From the NCBI RefSeq assembly GCF_016765775.1, contig NZ_JAESVN010000002.1, positions 372,001-436,000 on the forward strand: DNA of 64,000 nucleotides, given 5' to 3'. Every line of letters begins with the position of its first letter. Position 1 is the first letter of the stretch. The position numbers and the translations under genes were made by a program. Positions 51,794 through 60,676 of this stretch are shown here, in pieces. A model generated the notes under the pieces. That model saw only the letters and a program-made list of their open reading frames with translations. It was not told the DNA's origin and did no database searches. Origin of the DNA: Szabonella alba. GTDB lineage: Bacteria > Pseudomonadota > Alphaproteobacteria > Rhodobacterales > Rhodobacteraceae.

Positions 51794-51840
51794 GCCTTCA
51801 TCCCTTGCGGTTGCTGGGGTTGCGATTGGCATCAATATAC

Positions 51841-51853
51841 TACGAGGTTCGTA
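51841..51853. promoter_or_regulatory. TACGA-GGT-TCGTA dyad, predicted MarR operator
   Basis: A palindrome with 5-base perfect arms and a 3-base centre, flanked by AT-rich sequence (ATAC before, TTAT after), in the 76-nt gap between the MarR gene and the oxidoreductase operon. MarR proteins bind dyads of this size; control of the operon, and perhaps partial read-through from marR, is inferred. Confidence 0.6.
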
Positions 51854-51869
51854 TTATTCAATCTTCGTT

Positions 51870-52289
51870 TTATGCAATCTTGCTGACCATCTCAATGAAG
51901 ACCGCGCGTTCTGCGGGGGTCAGCCTGCGCAGCATGTCGCGGAACATGGACTGATACATGTCCTGCAGGGCGCGGGCATGGGTTTTTCCCGCCTCGGTCA
52001 GGTCCAGTGCCACCGCGCGGCGGTCTTCCGAGGGGCGGAGACGTTCCAGCAGACCGCGTTTCGCAAGCCGGTCCGTCGCGGATGAAATCGTCGTCAGCGC
52101 GACGCCGAATGTCCGCGCGACATCGGACGGACCACAGCCGGGATGCGCCGCGACATGCTGCAGGATCAGCTTGTCGATCTCTGCCAGCGGGCGGCCGCCC
52201 TGCGCCGTATCCGACAGCTTGAAGCGCCGCCCCAGCCGGTCCAGCGCGCCTGCAAGGTCTGCAACCTGTTCATCTGTCGGTTCACTCAT
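51870..52289 (-). CDS. MarR-family transcriptional regulator
   Basis: 139 residues. Winged helix with LILQHVAAHPGCGPSDVARTFGVALTTISSATDRLAKRGLLERLRPSEDRRAVALDLTEAG, the standard MarR wing (RPSEDRR) and the following dimer helices. It sits directly upstream of, and in the same direction as, the aldehyde oxidoreductase genes and is probably their repressor, responding to an aromatic or aldehyde ligand. Confidence 0.88.
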   Translation of the reverse strand: MSEPTDEQVADLAGALDRLGRRFKLSDTAQGGRPLAEIDKLILQHVAAHPGCGPSDVARTFGVALTTISSATDRLAKRGLLERLRPSEDRRAVALDLTEAGKTHARALQDMYQSMFRDMLRRLTPAERAVFIEMVSKIA

Positions 52290-52598
52290 CCCGTCAGTCT
52301 AGTGCCAGCCGCCCGGCGGTGCCAGAGCCCTTTGCTGGGCGTCCGGCCTGGGGATTGCCGTCCCGCAAGGGTGATTCTACATCCGATCGCTGCGGTGCTC
52401 GGGGCAGCATCCACAGAAGGCCGGGTTTGCGGGCGGGGCACGGCTGCGGCAGAACGACCGTCATTCCGGCAGCCCCGTGCCGCAGGATCCGCGCCGCTGG
52501 GCAGATTCCCGCCTGTTTTTTTGCTACAACCGGAAGATGTTTGCGCGATTGGGGCAAGAGTGATCGGCTTTTCCGCGATAACTCGAAAGGAGGGATCA
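52290..52598. other. Intergenic region before a small unknown gene
   Basis: 309 nt, divergent between marR (minus) and the small gene (plus). Frames on both strands lack ribosome sites. No repeat, terminator or recognisable promoter could be assigned with confidence. A T-rich stretch CCTGTTTTTTTGC lies at about 52512-52524. The only clear signal is AAAGGAGGG at the right end (52586-52594), the ribosome site of the next gene. Confidence 0.45.
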
Positions 52599-52910
52599 AT
52601 GAACGGTTGGAAAACCACGGATGTCATTCCTTGCGTCGGTTCTAATGGCGAGAAGGTGACGATCATTGCGCAGATCCGCGACGCGCAGAACCGGCAGGCA
52701 CAGCGCAACGCGCAAAGGGTGGGCCGGGCGGCAGGGACCGTGACAGAAAACGCGCCCCGGCCTGCGGCAGCCCCGGTGAAGAATCCTGAAACCGGATCCC
52801 ATGCCGGACCCGACCTGCGCTATGTTCTGGGCAACGGCCTGCCCGTCGCGCCGCTGGATACCGAGCGGTTCCTGCTGCCGAAGACCAAGGAAATCGTGAT
52901 CCGCCGGTAG
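52599..52910 (+). CDS. Small unknown protein
   Basis: 103 residues with a strong ribosome site (AAAGGAGGG) 4 bases before the ATG. No signal peptide, no membrane span, one cysteine (DVIPCVG). The N-terminal VIPCVGSNGEKVTIIAQIRD and C-terminal RFLLPKTKEIVIRR look like beta-strands flanking a disordered, Ala/Arg/Pro-rich middle. I do not recognise a family. Confidence 0.7.
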   Translation: MNGWKTTDVIPCVGSNGEKVTIIAQIRDAQNRQAQRNAQRVGRAAGTVTENAPRPAAAPVKNPETGSHAGPDLRYVLGNGLPVAPLDTERFLLPKTKEIVIRR

Positions 52911-53088
52911 GCGTCGACGGGCGGTCGTCCTCCCATCAGCGCCCCGGCCAAGCGGGGGGCGCAAGGGGACATCTTGAACCCCGCAAGCGAACCCCCCGAA
53001 CCCCGGCCGTGGCCTGAAAGGCCCGGCCATTCCCTTACCACCCATTCACGCTGGCCACGGACACGCGCAGGTCCCGCCGCCAGTCCCC

Positions 53089-55482
53089 TCAGCCGATGGC
53101 AGGCCCGTCGGTCAGGCGGCTGACCGACTGGGCAAGTGCGTGCCGGTCCAGTCCGAAATGGCGATAAAGATCGCCGATGGTTCCGGTCTGGCCGAAATGT
53201 TCCACCCCATGCGGTATCGTGCGGTGGCCGTGAACCGCGCCCAGCCATGACAGGGTTGCCGGATGGCCGTCGATCACGGTCACCAAGGCGCAATGGCGGG
53301 GCAGCGCGGCCAGCAGGTGTTCTACATGGCTTGTCGCCTGCGGATTGCCGCGCGCGCGTTCGCGCTGTGCCGCCGTCCATCCGGCGTTCAGCCGGTCAGC
53401 CGAAGTCACGGCCAGCACCGCCACATCGCGGCGATGTTCGGCCACGATACCCGCCGCCGCAATCGCCTCATCCGCCACGGCGCCCTGATAGGCGATCACC
53501 ACCGCGCAGTTCGGCCCCGGCGGGCGCAGCCAATAGGCCCCGTCGATCGCGCCCTGCCGAAAGCCATCATCGGCCCGGCGGCCCGGCTGTTCCAGCGGTT
53601 TGGTGGTCAGCCGCAGATAGACCGAACCGCCGGTTTCATCGCGCAGCCATGTGCGTTCGTCCGGGTCCGCCCCGCCCTCGCGCTGCATATAGTCAAAGGC
53701 CCATGCCATGATGACCGCCAGTTCATCGGCAAAGGCGGGTTCAAAGGCCGCAAGCCCGTCCTGCGCCATGCCGGTCAGCGGTGTGCCGATGGATTGATGC
53801 GCCCCACCCTCGGGGGCCAGCGTGATGCCTGACGGCGTGCCCACGATCATGAAGCGCGCATCCTGATAGCAGGCATAGTTCAGCGCATCGAGGCCGCGAT
53901 GCACAAACGGATCATAGACCGTGCCGATGGGAATGATCCGTCGCCCCCAAAGATCATGCGCCAGCCCTGCCGCCCCCAGCAGCAGAAACAGGTTCATCTC
54001 GGCGATGCCCAGTTCCAGATGCTGGCCCTCGGGCGCGAAGTTCCATTTCGCGGTTGACGGGATACGGTGTTCGATAAAGGCATCGGGCAACGCGTCCCGG
54101 GCAAAGAGCTTGCGGCGGTTCACAAAGGCCCCAAGTCCCGTCGTGCCCGTCACATCCGGTGAGGTGGTCATGATCCGCGCGGCAAGATCGCTGTCGCCCC
54201 TTGCCAGATCATCCATGATCTTGCCAAAGGCCGCCTGCGTGGAAATCTCGCGCGCGGCCCCGGCTTGTCCCGCTTCAGGCCCGATCTGCGGCACGGGCAG
54301 GCGGGCATCGCCATGTCGGCCTGTGCGATTCTTGAAAAACGGCACCTGCGACAGGAAATCGCGCAGCGCCTGCGCATCCTCGACGCCGGCAAAAGTGTCC
54401 CATTCCTGCCCTTCGGGCACGCCCATATGGGCCTGCCATTCGGCCATCTGGGCCTTGGTCATCAGCCCGCCGTGATTGTCCTTGTGCCCGGCAATCGGGG
54501 TGCCCCAGCCCTTGATCGTATAGGCCAGAAAACAGGTGGGACGGTCATGATCGACCGAGGCAAAACTTTGCGCCATCGTTTCCACGCAGTTGCCGCCCAG
54601 ATTTTCCATCAGCGCCGCAAGTTCGGCATCGCTGCGCCGGTCGATCAGCGCCGTAACCGCACCCTGATCGCCCAGATCCTCCATCAGCCGCGCGCGCCAG
54701 ACCGCGCCGCCCTGATAGGTCAGGGCCGCGTATTCGGCATTGGGGCAGGCGTCGATCCAGTCGCGCAGCCGCGCGCCGCCCGGTTCCTCGAACGCCGCGC
54801 GTTGCAGGGCGCCGTATTTGATGCGCAGCACCTCCCATCCGAAGGTGCCGAAGATCTTTTCGATCCGCTCGAACAGCCCTTCGCGCACGATCCCGTCCAG
54901 CGACTGGCGGTTATAGTCGATGATCCACCATGTGTTGCGCAGGTTGTTCTTCCAGCCTTCCTGCAGCACCTCATAGACATTGCCCTCATCCATCTCGGCA
55001 TCGCCGACCAGCGCCACCATGCGGCCCGTCGCGATATCCTTGCCCCAGTCCTTGGCAGTGATGAAATCCTGTACCATCGAGGCCAGCGCCGTGATCCCGA
55101 CGCCCAGCCCGACCGAGCCCGTCGAGAAATCCACATCGCCCGCATCCTTGGTGCGGCTGGGATAGCTTTGCACCCCGCCGAAGCCGCGGAAATTTTCCAT
55201 CCTCTCCCGCGTCTGGTTGCCCATCAGATATTGCATCGCATGAAAGACCGGTGAGGCATGCGGCTTGACCGCCACCCGGTCGGCCGGGCGCAGCGCCGAA
55301 AAGTAAAGCGCCGTCATGATCGAGACCATCGAGGCGGAAGACGCCTGATGCCCGCCGATCTTGATTGCATCCACCTTGGGGCGGATGTGGTTGGCATTGT
55401 GGATCATCCAATGCGACAGCCAGAGCAGGCGCTGTTCGATGAGGCGAAGCTGTTTTGCGGTTTCGGTCGCTGTGTCGGTCAT
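53089..55482 (-). CDS. MdeB-like 2-oxoacid dehydrogenase E1 (transketolase-type TPP enzyme)
   Basis: 797 residues from the ATG at 55482; the longer open frame crosses the divergent Lrp gene. A homodimeric E1 of AceE type. The TPP-binding motif starts GDAEMDEGNVYEVLQEGWKNN and ends with IIDYNRQSLDG. The second transketolase-like domain has LELGIAEMNLFLLLGAAGL and the C-terminal domain follows. It is shorter than AceE (about 886). In Pseudomonas putida the relative MdeB is linked to methionine gamma-lyase and oxidises 2-oxobutanoate. Here the divergent Lrp regulator resembles MdeR in placement, but no MdeA is present. Confidence 0.85.
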   Translation of the reverse strand: MTDTATETAKQLRLIEQRLLWLSHWMIHNANHIRPKVDAIKIGGHQASSASMVSIMTALYFSALRPADRVAVKPHASPVFHAMQYLMGNQTRERMENFRGFGGVQSYPSRTKDAGDVDFSTGSVGLGVGITALASMVQDFITAKDWGKDIATGRMVALVGDAEMDEGNVYEVLQEGWKNNLRNTWWIIDYNRQSLDGIVREGLFERIEKIFGTFGWEVLRIKYGALQRAAFEEPGGARLRDWIDACPNAEYAALTYQGGAVWRARLMEDLGDQGAVTALIDRRSDAELAALMENLGGNCVETMAQSFASVDHDRPTCFLAYTIKGWGTPIAGHKDNHGGLMTKAQMAEWQAHMGVPEGQEWDTFAGVEDAQALRDFLSQVPFFKNRTGRHGDARLPVPQIGPEAGQAGAAREISTQAAFGKIMDDLARGDSDLAARIMTTSPDVTGTTGLGAFVNRRKLFARDALPDAFIEHRIPSTAKWNFAPEGQHLELGIAEMNLFLLLGAAGLAHDLWGRRIIPIGTVYDPFVHRGLDALNYACYQDARFMIVGTPSGITLAPEGGAHQSIGTPLTGMAQDGLAAFEPAFADELAVIMAWAFDYMQREGGADPDERTWLRDETGGSVYLRLTTKPLEQPGRRADDGFRQGAIDGAYWLRPPGPNCAVVIAYQGAVADEAIAAAGIVAEHRRDVAVLAVTSADRLNAGWTAAQRERARGNPQATSHVEHLLAALPRHCALVTVIDGHPATLSWLGAVHGHRTIPHGVEHFGQTGTIGDLYRHFGLDRHALAQSVSRLTDGPAIG

Positions 55483-55610
55483 GGGTCTCCCTCTCGCGCG
55501 GAAGTCTACAACCGCAGCCCGGGCGGATTTCGTCAATTTGCTTGCGCATTCCGGTAAACTGCGCTGGAATCCGGCGTAGAGTTGTAAAAGACAGACGAAA
55601 GCAGCCATGA

Positions 55611-56075
55611 ATGACAGAAACACTGGATGAAATCGACCGCCGCATCCTGCGCGAATTGCAGCAGGAGGCGCGCCTGACCCATCAGGAACTGAGCGACCGC
55701 GTCGGCCTGTCCCCGTCACCCTGTGCGCGGCGCATCCGCAGGCTGGAATCCGAGGGATATATCACCGGCTATTCGGCGCGGATCGACGAGGCCAAGCTGG
55801 GATTCGGCTTCAACGTCTTCATCTCGGTGCGGCTGGACCGGCAGATCGACGACCGGCTGGTGGCCTTTGAACGCGAGATCCGCCGCTTTCCCGAGATTGT
55901 CGATTGCTGGCTGATGACCGGCAGTTTCGATTATCTGCTGCGCGTCGCGGTCAGCGATCTGCATGAATTCGAACGCTTCCTGACCGGGCGGCTGACGAAA
56001 CTGCCGGGGGTGGCGTCGCTGGAATCGTCAATCCCGATCCGGCGGGTCAAGTTTATTCCGGCGCGGCTGGACTGA
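55611..56075 (+). CDS. Lrp/AsnC-family transcriptional regulator
   Basis: 154 residues. The N-terminal helix-turn-helix is LDEIDRRILRELQQEARLTHQELSDRVGLSPSPCARRIRRLESEGYI. The C-terminal RAM domain, with VDCWLMTGSFDYLLRVAVSDLHEFERFL, binds amino acids. It is divergent from the MdeB-like gene with 128 nt between starts, so it probably controls it in response to an amino acid such as methionine. Confidence 0.92.
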   Translation: MTETLDEIDRRILRELQQEARLTHQELSDRVGLSPSPCARRIRRLESEGYITGYSARIDEAKLGFGFNVFISVRLDRQIDDRLVAFEREIRRFPEIVDCWLMTGSFDYLLRVAVSDLHEFERFLTGRLTKLPGVASLESSIPIRRVKFIPARLD

Positions 56076-56086
56076 CCGGCGCGGTC

Positions 56087-56740
56087 TCAGCCCCTGCGCG
56101 GGGTGTCCGGCGCGTCCCGCAGGTCGGGATCGTCATAGCGCGCGACATAAGAGTCAATCAGCCGGTCCACCGCCTCCCGCGAGACGCGGTTGTAATCCTC
56201 CGAAAAGCCCAGTGTCGCCACCATTTTCCAATGGCCATACATCAGCGCGACAAACAGATAGCCGATCTCGCGGCAGGCCGATTGTGGCAGGGTGGGATGG
56301 CTGATCTGCACCTCATGCGCGATGGTGTGATGCAGCAGGTTATACTGGTCGAACAGATTTTTGCGCAGCTTGTCCGACCCTGCCGCCAGCGCGAACATCG
56401 CGTCATAGACGGCATCATCGGCGGGCTTGGCCAGCCCCTCACCGGCAAGGAAATTGAAATAGAAATCCAGAAACATCGGCAGTCGCCGGGCGGTATTGGC
56501 CTTCAGGATGCCCTGCATCAGACATTCGCGATAGGACGCGGCCAGCGCATCGCAGACCGCGACCATCAGCACCTCGGAATCGGGAAAGTAATGCCGGATC
56601 AACTGCCGCGACATATCGGTTTCGCGCGCGATCTGATCGTATGAGGCCATCGGCAGACCCAGCCGTCCGATCGTGCGGATCGCGGCCTGCACAATCTCAG
56701 GCCGTCTGATTTCCGAGATCGGTTTCACTATCTGCCGCAT
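56087..56740 (-). CDS. TetR-family transcriptional regulator
   Basis: 217 residues from the ATG at 56740 (another at 56749). The N-terminal domain EIRRPEIVQAAIRTIGRLGLPMASYDQIARETDMSRQLIRHYFPDSEVLM is a TetR helix-turn-helix; the opening resembles BetI. The C-terminal ligand domain is unassigned. Convergent with the Lrp gene. No obvious target gene is adjacent, although the choline/betaine theme of BetI relatives recalls gbcAB 41 kb away. Confidence 0.85.
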   Translation of the reverse strand: MRQIVKPISEIRRPEIVQAAIRTIGRLGLPMASYDQIARETDMSRQLIRHYFPDSEVLMVAVCDALAASYRECLMQGILKANTARRLPMFLDFYFNFLAGEGLAKPADDAVYDAMFALAAGSDKLRKNLFDQYNLLHHTIAHEVQISHPTLPQSACREIGYLFVALMYGHWKMVATLGFSEDYNRVSREAVDRLIDSYVARYDDPDLRDAPDTPRRG

Positions 56741-56887
56741 CCTTGCCATCGCGGCCCCGTCCGGGGACTGCCGGATACAAGATTAGACAATATGCCGATG
56801 GGGTTACAAGCGGTGTGGGTCGGGAAGGGCGGGCGCCCGCCCGCCTGACAGGGGATCCCCTGCAACGGCGGAGGGTATCACCCCTGC

Positions 56888-57511
56888 CTAACGGCCCAGA
56901 CCGCGACGGATCATCACCCCTGCCCCGGTCTGCCAGATCAGCGCCAGATCAAGACAGACCGAGCGGTTCTTCTGATAGATCAGGTCCAGCCGCGCCTTTC
57001 GCGGGATGCAGCGGCGGGTGTAGACGGCATCGGTTTCTTCGGCCGTGCGGCAGGCGGCAAGCAGGCGTTCCTCATGGCCGTGGATATGCAGGCTGGCCAG
57101 ACCGGTGATGCCGGGGCGGCTTTGCAGCACCTGCGCGTAAAGGGTGGGAAAACGCTCGACATACTCGCGCAAGGGCGGGCGAGGCCCGACAAAACTCATA
57201 TCCCCGCGAAGGACATTCCACAGTTGCGGGATCTCATCCAGCCGCGCGCGGCGCAGGAAACGGCCCATCGGCGTGATCCGCGCCGTCTTGTCGCCGCCAG
57301 ACACGCCGCTGCGCCCGGTCGCAACCGGCATCGTGCGCAGTTTCCACAGGCCGAAGGGCTGACCGGGGGCCTTCATCCGTTCCGCGACATAGAAAAGCGG
57401 CCGCCCCTCGACCAGCAGCAGCACCAGCAGCAGCACCGCGAACGGCAGCGCCAGCAGCAGTGCCAGCATCAGCGCCAGCACCAGATCAAGCGCGCGTTTG
57501 CCGGGGGTCAT
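56888..57511 (-). CDS. Initiating sugar-phosphate transferase (PglC/WbaP-like, bacterial sugar transferase)
   Basis: 207 residues from the ATG at 57511, whose ATGA overlaps the previous stop. A long N-terminal hydrophobic segment (ALDLVLALMLALLLALPFAVLLLVLLL) anchors it in the membrane. The catalytic core has LWKLRTMP, RRARLDEIPQLWNVLRGDMSFVGPRPPLREYVE and TGLASLHIHG. It transfers a sugar-1-phosphate to a polyprenyl phosphate to begin an exopolysaccharide or glycan. No other glycosyltransferase or Wzx/Wzy gene lies in the window. Confidence 0.9.
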   Translation of the reverse strand: MTPGKRALDLVLALMLALLLALPFAVLLLVLLLVEGRPLFYVAERMKAPGQPFGLWKLRTMPVATGRSGVSGGDKTARITPMGRFLRRARLDEIPQLWNVLRGDMSFVGPRPPLREYVERFPTLYAQVLQSRPGITGLASLHIHGHEERLLAACRTAEETDAVYTRRCIPRKARLDLIYQKNRSVCLDLALIWQTGAGVMIRRGLGR

Positions 57512-58353
57512 GCGGGCAGATCCTTCCATTCGGCGACCATCGCGGCGGCACTGGCGGCGGGCAGCGGCAGCAGGGTGGCAAGCCTTGTGCAGTCCAGCAC
57601 GACCTGCGGCAGCACGGCGGGGTTTTCGGGGCTATGGCGCCAGTCGATCCCGGCGGCATCCAGCAGTGCGGCCATGCGCAGCGGCGGGGTGGCAGCGATG
57701 TTCAGAATATCGGGCAACGCGGCACCTTCGGCGGCCAGTTGCGCCAGACCCGCCAGCACCCGCCCAAGGCTGACAGGCCCGATATAGGACCGCAGCGGCC
57801 CGCCCGCCGCCCCCGGCACGGGGTCCAGCGTGACCGGAACGCCCGGACGCGCGCCCCCCAGCAGCGCATCAAACCCCGCGACATTGCCCAGCCGCAGCAG
57901 GGTCAGGCGCATCCCTTCGGTCATCGCAAAATCCTGCGCCGCCGCCTCCATCGCGTATTTCTGTTCGCCATAGGCAGATGGTGGGGCAGGGGTCGCATCC
58001 TCGGTCAACGGGGCATCCGAGGCGCCGTAAACCGCCGCCGAGGACATCAGGAACACATGCCGCGCGCCCTGATCGCGGGCAGCGCGCAGCGTGGCCAGCG
58101 CAAGTGCCGTCTCATCGTTACCGGAGTCTGTCCCTGCCCGTCGACCGCCCGCAAGCCCCAGAACCACGCCCGAGGCCAGCCCGGCAGGGCAGGGGTCCAA
58201 CGCGATATCCCAGGTGGAAAACCCGGGCCGGGATGTGCGCGCCTGCCAATGGGGTTGCAAACTCGTGGCGGCGGCTGTTTCCGGCCAGACCGCACGAAGC
58301 GCCCCGCCGATCCGCCCCGTGGACCCGGTCACCAGAAACGGCAGGACGATCAT
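57508..58353 (-). CDS. NAD-dependent epimerase/dehydratase-type SDR
   Basis: 281 residues. The N-terminal nucleotide loop is LVTGSTGRIGGALRAV (G-x-x-G-x-x-G), the conserved HVFLMSSAAVYGAS follows, and catalytic Tyr/Lys are in SAYGEQKYAME (Y-x3-K). It is of the UDP-sugar epimerase class and is probably involved in nucleotide-sugar supply for the adjacent sugar transferase. It is coupled to it by ATGA. Confidence 0.85.
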   Translation of the reverse strand: MIVLPFLVTGSTGRIGGALRAVWPETAAATSLQPHWQARTSRPGFSTWDIALDPCPAGLASGVVLGLAGGRRAGTDSGNDETALALATLRAARDQGARHVFLMSSAAVYGASDAPLTEDATPAPPSAYGEQKYAMEAAAQDFAMTEGMRLTLLRLGNVAGFDALLGGARPGVPVTLDPVPGAAGGPLRSYIGPVSLGRVLAGLAQLAAEGAALPDILNIAATPPLRMAALLDAAGIDWRHSPENPAVLPQVVLDCTRLATLLPLPAASAAAMVAEWKDLPA

Positions 58354-58797
58354 CTATTCGTTGCCTTCCAGTCGCGTGCGCAATTCCCGCAGCACCGGCA
58401 GCACGGCGCGCACCCGGTCCGCCCCCAGATCGGCGACAAATTCGGAAATCAGCGGCGCGATGGAGTGCACGGCGGCATCCCGCGCGGCCCGGCCCGAAGG
58501 GCTGATCGAGACAAACTTGCGCCGCGCATCGTCCCAGTCGGGGCGGATATGGACATGCCCGGCCCATTCCAGCTTGGCCAGTGTGTTGGTCATCGCACCG
58601 CGCGTGACATGAAAGGCCCGGGCAAGCTGGGCGGGGGATTTTTCCTCATTCCCGCGGGCCAGATGGTTCAGCACGCCGAAATGCGACAGTTCCATCCCGC
58701 GCGGCAGCGCCTTGGACACGCGGTTGCGCGCCAGTTGATCGGCCATGAACAGCTCCCCGAACAGGGCAACGGCGATATCCTCATGCGATTCGGCCAT
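58354..58797 (-). CDS. MarR-family transcriptional regulator
   Basis: 147 residues from the ATG at 58797 (a GTG one codon upstream is also possible). Winged helix LSHFGVLNHLARGNEEKSPAQLARAFHVTRGAMTNTLAKLEWAGHVHIRPDWDDARRKFVSISPSGRAA. The wing is D-W-D-D-A-R-R, not the usual D-x-R-D. It lies inside a run of unrelated enzymes with overlapping starts, directly after the nitrilase gene (1-nt overlap). Target unknown. Confidence 0.85.
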   Translation of the reverse strand: MAESHEDIAVALFGELFMADQLARNRVSKALPRGMELSHFGVLNHLARGNEEKSPAQLARAFHVTRGAMTNTLAKLEWAGHVHIRPDWDDARRKFVSISPSGRAARDAAVHSIAPLISEFVADLGADRVRAVLPVLRELRTRLEGNE

Positions 58798-59630
58798 CAC
58801 CCCGCCCCGAACGGACGGTCATGGGTCAGGGACGGAATGCGGGCGCGCGCCCGGTCGACTTCGGCAAGGTCGATCTCGGCGAAGGTCAGGCCGGGTTCGG
58901 TTCCGGCATCGGCCAGAACCTCCCCCCAGGGGGCGATGACAAGGCTGTGGCCATAGGTGTGCCGCCCCTTGCCGCCCGAGGTTTCGGGGTGAAACCCGGT
59001 CTGGGCCGGGGCCAGCACGAAACAACCCGTTTCAATCGCACGGGCACGCAGCAGGATATGCCAATGCGCCGCCCCGGTGATGTGGTTGAAGGCGGCCGGA
59101 ACCGTCAGGATCTGCGCCCCCGCCTGCGCCAGATGCCGGTGCAGCGCGGGAAAGCGCAGATCATAGCAGACGGTCATGCCGATCCGGCCCAGCGGCGTGT
59201 CGGCGACCACGGCCCGGTCACCGGGCCGGTAGCCTGCGGATTCGCGATACACCTCGGTTTCCGAGACATTCACATCGAACATGTGGATCTTGTCATAGCG
59301 CGCGGCGATGCCGCCATCGGGCCCGATCAGGAAGCTGCGATTGGCGAATCGGCCATCGGCATCGCGGGTCAGCAGCCCCAGCGATCCGATCAGCAGCCAG
59401 ATCCCGGCCCTCGCGGCCTCCTCCTGCAGGGCGGCAAGGGTGGGATCATCCTCTTCATGGTGTAAATGCGCGCGCTGAAAGGCCCGGTCCGAGGACAGCG
59501 CATTGCTGCATTCCGGGGTCAGCACGAAATCCGCACCACCCGCCACCGCCTGCCGCACAAGCGCCAGCGTTCCGGGCAGGTTCAGCGTTGGGTCATCGGT
59601 GACATTCAGTTGCGCAAGGGCTGCACGCAT
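58797..59630 (-). CDS. Carbon-nitrogen hydrolase, Nit1/Nit2-like (nitrilase superfamily)
   Basis: 277 residues. The catalytic triad is visible: Glu in VLTPECSNAL, Lys in YDKIHMFDV and Cys in MTVCYDLRFPALHR. The fold matches Nit1/Nit2 omega-amidases, which hydrolyse deaminated glutathione or 2-oxoglutaramate. This fits its position 5 nt after grxC, which points to glutathione-related repair. Confidence 0.9.
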   Translation of the reverse strand: MRAALAQLNVTDDPTLNLPGTLALVRQAVAGGADFVLTPECSNALSSDRAFQRAHLHHEEDDPTLAALQEEAARAGIWLLIGSLGLLTRDADGRFANRSFLIGPDGGIAARYDKIHMFDVNVSETEVYRESAGYRPGDRAVVADTPLGRIGMTVCYDLRFPALHRHLAQAGAQILTVPAAFNHITGAAHWHILLRARAIETGCFVLAPAQTGFHPETSGGKGRHTYGHSLVIAPWGEVLADAGTEPGLTFAEIDLAEVDRARARIPSLTHDRPFGAG

Positions 59631-59635
59631 TGCGT

Positions 59636-59893
59636 CTAATCCTTCAGCAGCGCGTCAAGCCGGCCGGCCCGGTCCAGCGCATGCAGATCATCGGAACCGC
59701 CAATCGGCTGCCCGTCGATGAAGATCTGCGGCACGGTGCGCCCGCCATTGGATCGGCGCGTCATTTCCGCGCGCTGCGCGGGATCGGCCATGACGTCGAT
59801 CTCGGTAAAGGCCACGCTTTTGCTGGTCAGCAACCGCTTGGCGGCATGGCAATAGCCACAGAAGGGGGAAGTGTAGATTTCAACGGTTTTCAT
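59636..59893 (-). CDS. grxC: Glutaredoxin 3
   Basis: 85 residues, the usual size. Redox motif FCGYC in IYTSPFCGYCHAAKRLL, then RTVPQIFIDGQ with the cis-proline and GGSDDLHAL for glutathione binding. Glutathione-dependent thiol oxidoreductase. Confidence 0.95.
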   Translation of the reverse strand: MKTVEIYTSPFCGYCHAAKRLLTSKSVAFTEIDVMADPAQRAEMTRRSNGGRTVPQIFIDGQPIGGSDDLHALDRAGRLDALLKD

Positions 59894-59930
59894 GATGCCT
59901 GTCCCCGGGGGTTTTGCCGACTATAGGGAT

Positions 59931-60653
59931 TTAGGTGTCCTTCGCAACGCGCGCCAGCACCACCACGGCAACATCACTGGCCCCGGCATCAAGGCAGGCC
60001 TGCGCCGAGGCGGTCAGCGTGGCGCCCGAGGTCATCACATCATCGACCAGCAGCACCGGCCGCCCCTGCATCCGGGCCGCACGGCGGGGATGGGCGCGGA
60101 TCGCGCCGGACAGATTGGCGAAACGGGCATCGCGGTCGCGCCCGTCCTGTGATCCGGTCCGCTGGATCCGCTGCAACAGATCGGGGCAATGCCCGATCCC
60201 CGCCAGACGCGCCAGTGCGGCCGACAACAGCGCAGACTGGTTGAACCGCCGCCGCAACAGCCGCGTCCAGTGCAGCGGCACCGGGGCTGCGATCATTCCG
60301 GGTTTCAGCAGGGGCCGGGCCGCGCGATGCATCCAGTCCGCCGCCGGTCGGACGATATCCTGCCGGTCGCCATGTTTCAGCCGCAGCACCAGCGCACGCC
60401 CCATACCGCGGTAGGCCAGCGCCGCCCGCCCCTGCGACCATGGCCGCGCAATGGCAAGGCAATCGTCGCAATGCACCGCATGGCCCGGATCCTGCCCCGG
60501 CAGGGCCGTGCCGCAGGTGTCGCAGACCAGACCGGACAGGAAATGCACCTGCCGCCAGCAAGCACCACAAAGGCCGAAATCGGATGTCACCATCTCGCCG
60601 CAGCCAATGCATTGCGGCGGGTAGATCATCCGCAACACGGCTTGCAATCCCAT
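59931..60653 (-). CDS. comF: ComF family protein (phosphoribosyltransferase-like)
   Basis: 240 residues. Two C-x2-C pairs near the N-terminus (CIGCGEMV with LCGACW; CDTCG with CDDC) form the double zinc finger. The C-terminal part is a phosphoribosyltransferase-type fold with the P-loop RPVLLVDDVMTSGATLTASAQACL. It is needed for DNA uptake in competent bacteria; in alphaproteobacteria its exact role is less clear. First gene of the minus-strand run down to the sugar transferase, divergent from the methyltransferase gene by only 23 nt. Confidence 0.9.
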   Translation of the reverse strand: MGLQAVLRMIYPPQCIGCGEMVTSDFGLCGACWRQVHFLSGLVCDTCGTALPGQDPGHAVHCDDCLAIARPWSQGRAALAYRGMGRALVLRLKHGDRQDIVRPAADWMHRAARPLLKPGMIAAPVPLHWTRLLRRRFNQSALLSAALARLAGIGHCPDLLQRIQRTGSQDGRDRDARFANLSGAIRAHPRRAARMQGRPVLLVDDVMTSGATLTASAQACLDAGASDVAVVVLARVAKDT

Positions 60654-60676
60654 GCATCCCTCCTATGGTCCGCGCC

